Assembly: GCF_009792295.1 (NCBI RefSeq)
Contig: NZ_CP039934.1
Location: forward strand, 2,438,501-2,502,500
Reading direction: 5' to 3'
DNA length: 64,000 nucleotides
Origin: Myroides fluvii
Lineage (GTDB): Bacteria; Bacteroidota; Bacteroidia; Flavobacteriales; Flavobacteriaceae
The translations under genes and the position numbers were made by a program. Below, piece after piece: positions 62,174-64,000 of this stretch; the first letter of the stretch is position 1, and every line of letters begins with the position of its first letter. Below the pieces are notes generated by a model that was not told where the DNA came from, made no database searches, and was given only the letters and a program-made list of their open reading frames with translations.

Positions 62174-63001
62174 ATGCAGCGAATAATTACATTAACAACT
62201 GATTTTGGATATACAGATTATTATGTGGGGGTTTTAAAGGGAAAGATATATTCTAATATTCAAAATTGTAATGTAGTTGATATTTCCCATGGAGTGAGAA
62301 ATTATAGAGTAGCCGATGCTGGTTTTGTGCTTTCCATGGCCTATAGTCACTTTCCTAAAGGAAGCATTCATATTTTATCTGTTGCTTCTGCTATCTTGCC
62401 TTTTTCGGCTGCTATTTGTGTGAAATATCAAGATCATTACTTTATTGGAACGGATAATGGAGCAATCGCAGTTGCATTGGGAACACACGAATTTGAAGAA
62501 GCCGTCGCCATTAACCACATAGAGGGGATGAGTACAAATGATGTCTTTGTCTACTGTGCTTATCAATTGTGTGAAGGAAAAGAACTTCAAGCAATCGGAC
62601 AACCTATCGATGCGTTATATAAAATGAATTTATTGCTCGACAATCTCACGGTTAAACCTAATCTTATTATCGGAACTTATGTGTATGAGGATAAATTCGG
62701 AAATCTAGTGACAAATATTTCGAGAGAACTGTTTGAACAAGTAGGAAGAGGGAGAAACTTTGGTATTCGAATAAAAAATCGTACAATTACAAAAATAAAT
62801 GAATACTACGCCGATTTTAACGTCAATGATCCAAGTGAACTAATTAATAAAGCAGGAGAATTACTTGCTTTATTTAATGAAGTTGGACAATTGGTTGTGG
62901 CGATTATGTATTCAACAACCAATGAACCTGGTGGTTCTATTCGAACGCTATTAGGTGTTCATCTAGAAGATCAGTTGTTTATAGAATTTAGTGAAGAGTA
63001 A
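62174..63001 (+). CDS. DUF62/SAM hydroxide adenosyltransferase-like protein with eroded active site
   Basis: A 275-residue protein with the two-domain DUF62 layout. The N-terminal LTTDFGYTDYYVG, FIGTDNGA and KFGNLVTNI segments are intact. But the family motif that carries the catalytic Asp and Arg (VVDPGVGS-type, or an ID-type variant in Bacteroidetes) reads SVASAILPFSAAI (about 75-87). The HGRD-type His segment reads MSTNDVF. It may bind SAM without hydrolysing it or have another role. It is followed 16 bp later by the ABM-like gene and then gldF. A TAATTTTG box (62108-62115) lies upstream. Confidence 0.82.
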   Translation: MQRIITLTTDFGYTDYYVGVLKGKIYSNIQNCNVVDISHGVRNYRVADAGFVLSMAYSHFPKGSIHILSVASAILPFSAAICVKYQDHYFIGTDNGAIAVALGTHEFEEAVAINHIEGMSTNDVFVYCAYQLCEGKELQAIGQPIDALYKMNLLLDNLTVKPNLIIGTYVYEDKFGNLVTNISRELFEQVGRGRNFGIRIKNRTITKINEYYADFNVNDPSELINKAGELLALFNEVGQLVVAIMYSTTNEPGGSIRTLLGVHLEDQLFIEFSEE

Positions 63002-63017
63002 TCTAAAGTAAAAAAAA

Positions 63018-63314
63018 ATGTTTGTACGTATCGTAAAACTTACCTTACAAGAGGAAAAAGTCGATGATTTTTTAAATCATTTCGAAAAATATAAGGATCA
63101 AATTCGAAACTTTCCCGGTTGTCAATTCTTAGAGGTTTACAGAGATAAACAACAACCGAATGTGTTTTTTACCTATAGCTATTGGTCTGAAGAGTCCGAT
63201 CTAGAAACCTATAAAAAATCAACGCTGTTTGGAGAAGTTTGGCCTTACTTTAAAAAACTATTCAAAGAAAAGGCTGAGGCGTGGAGCGTGGATAAATATG
63301 CTACTTTAAAATAA
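63018..63314 (+). CDS. ABM-fold monooxygenase-like protein (98 aa)
   Basis: A 98-residue dimeric alpha/beta-barrel (ABM) protein. The start FVRIVKLTLQEEKVDDFLNHF, the FPGCQFLEVYRDK strand and the W/F-rich end (KKLFKEKAEAWSVDKY) are typical of putative quinol monooxygenases and related small proteins. Function is unknown. It lies 16 bp after the DUF62 gene and 13 bp before gldF, so all three may be one transcript. Confidence 0.85.
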   Translation: MFVRIVKLTLQEEKVDDFLNHFEKYKDQIRNFPGCQFLEVYRDKQQPNVFFTYSYWSEESDLETYKKSTLFGEVWPYFKKLFKEKAEAWSVDKYATLK

Positions 63315-63327
63315 TCGCATTTATTAT

Positions 63328-64000
63328 ATGAAAGCACTGTGTTTGCGTGAGATTAAATCCTTTTTTGGATCGCCAATCGGCTATTTAGTTATCATTGTTT
63401 TTTTGATTATTAATGGAGTTTTTCTTTGGGTTTTGGATGGAAATTATAACATTCCTCAAAGTGGATTTGCCGATTTATCACCTTTTTTCTTTTTGTCACC
63501 TTGGGTATTCTTATTCTTAATTCCCGCAGTAACAATGAGAAGTTTTTCCGAAGAAATAAAGCAAGGAACCATCGAGTTGCTTTTGACCAAACCGCTATCT
63601 CCTTGGCAAATTGTTTTGGGTAAATTTTTTGGGGTATTGGTATTGGTACTTTTAGCTATTTTACCCACTTTGGTCTATGTATGGGTACTACAAGAGTACC
63701 TCTTAGCAGGGCAAACCTTTGATTTGGGAAGCGTGATTGGTTCGTATTTAGGATTGCTTTTCTTAGGAGCCGCTTATGTAGCTATGGGGCTTTTTGCCTC
63801 TGCTTTAACTAGCAACCAAGTGGTGTCTTTTATACTAGCTGTTTTGTTTTGTGTGGTTGCCTCTTATGGATTAACCTTATTAGACCGCGTACAAGCGCTA
63901 CAGGGTATCGGTAAATTGGGAATTAATGCTCATTTTAGCAGTATATCAAGAGGAGTGATTGACACTAGAGATTTACTTTATTTTATCTCTTTTTCTGCTT
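63328..64000 (+). CDS. gldF: Gliding-motility ABC transporter permease GldF (5' part)
   Basis: The first 224 codons of a gene that runs off the right edge. MKALCLREIKSFFGSPIGYL, a helix at about 18-38, AVTMRSFSEEIKQGTIELLL and further helices match GldF, the membrane subunit of the GldAFG ABC transporter. It is required for gliding in Flavobacterium and widespread in the family. The expected next gene is gldG. Whether this strain glides is unknown, since Myroides-type genera carry gld genes without obvious gliding. Confidence 0.88.
   Translation, partial: MKALCLREIKSFFGSPIGYLVIIVFLIINGVFLWVLDGNYNIPQSGFADLSPFFFLSPWVFLFLIPAVTMRSFSEEIKQGTIELLLTKPLSPWQIVLGKFFGVLVLVLLAILPTLVYVWVLQEYLLAGQTFDLGSVIGSYLGLLFLGAAYVAMGLFASALTSNQVVSFILAVLFCVVASYGLTLLDRVQALQGIGKLGINAHFSSISRGVIDTRDLLYFISFSA

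Overview
The window is chromosomal DNA of a Bacteroidetes bacterium of the family Flavobacteriaceae, most likely Myroides or a close relative (genus inferred by eye). The grounds are: AT-rich sequence; promoters of the TAnnTTTG type rather than TATAAT; alternative Bacteroidetes enzymes (GlmU-like sugar nucleotidyltransferase, short MenE, two-motif DnaJ); a Type B L31; and a gldF gene at the right edge. I see no rRNA, tRNA, CRISPR array, prophage or transposase. The window is mostly housekeeping genes with a few accessory patches.

Layout. 0-3.2 kb: start of an ArsC-like gene (leftward), then a CPBP protease, menE and an exported glutaminase. 3.2-5.6 kb: two tandem paralogues of an unknown membrane protein whose 326-bp upstream regions are 99% identical although the coding parts have diverged. 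5.6-12.8 kb: leftward ndk, pncB, an MsbA-like exporter, a phosphohexomutase, a polyprenol-type glycosyltransferase and a DUF4199 protein. 13-16.8 kb: a copper module (HMA-AraC regulator, Cu(I) P-type ATPase, small HMA chaperone). 17-23 kb: L31, the GlmU-like enzyme, an 81/82-bp tandem array framed by an inverted repeat that contains two stop codons, an Omp85-like protein, a Nudix hydrolase and an acyltransferase. 23-32.9 kb: a secreted YwqK-repeat protein, a DMT transporter, htpG, two lipoproteins, and a PspC protein with its PadR regulator. 33-40.7 kb: DUF4442, a TIGR01777 oxidoreductase, grpE-dnaJ, and an ABC exporter pair followed by an NtrC-like activator without a DNA-binding domain and a one-domain degenerate helicase. 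41-46 kb: small membrane proteins, DedA and a patch with DUF695 and SUFU domains that resembles orphan immunity genes. 46.5-53 kb: an LtaS-like sulfatase-fold protein, ferredoxin, acyl-CoA reductase, serC and a 2-hydroxyacid dehydrogenase that lacks the family's catalytic residues. 53-64 kb: a CPBP protease, an ElaA acetyltransferase, a GTTAAC-rich repeat, a MATE pump, a TruC-like pseudouridine synthase, a nucleoside phosphorylase, a SUI1-like factor, an IPNS-like oxygenase, phoH, a degenerate DUF62 protein, an ABM-fold protein and gldF.

How genes work together. Clear functional groups are copper sensing and export (13.0-16.8 kb), protein folding (grpE-dnaJ, with htpG separate), PadR-PspC envelope stress control, and the activator/ABC/helicase block. 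The most unusual signals are: the homogenised upstream duplication at 3.9-5.3 kb; a family of purine-rich elements sitting on or just after stop codons; the apparent pseudoenzyme beside serC; the DUF62 protein with an eroded motif; the HTH-less sigma-54 activator beside a half helicase; a candidate PadR operator; and an orphan terminator at 46.2 kb. No single previously undescribed system is proven here; the stop-codon-associated repeats and the pseudo-SerA are the best leads.
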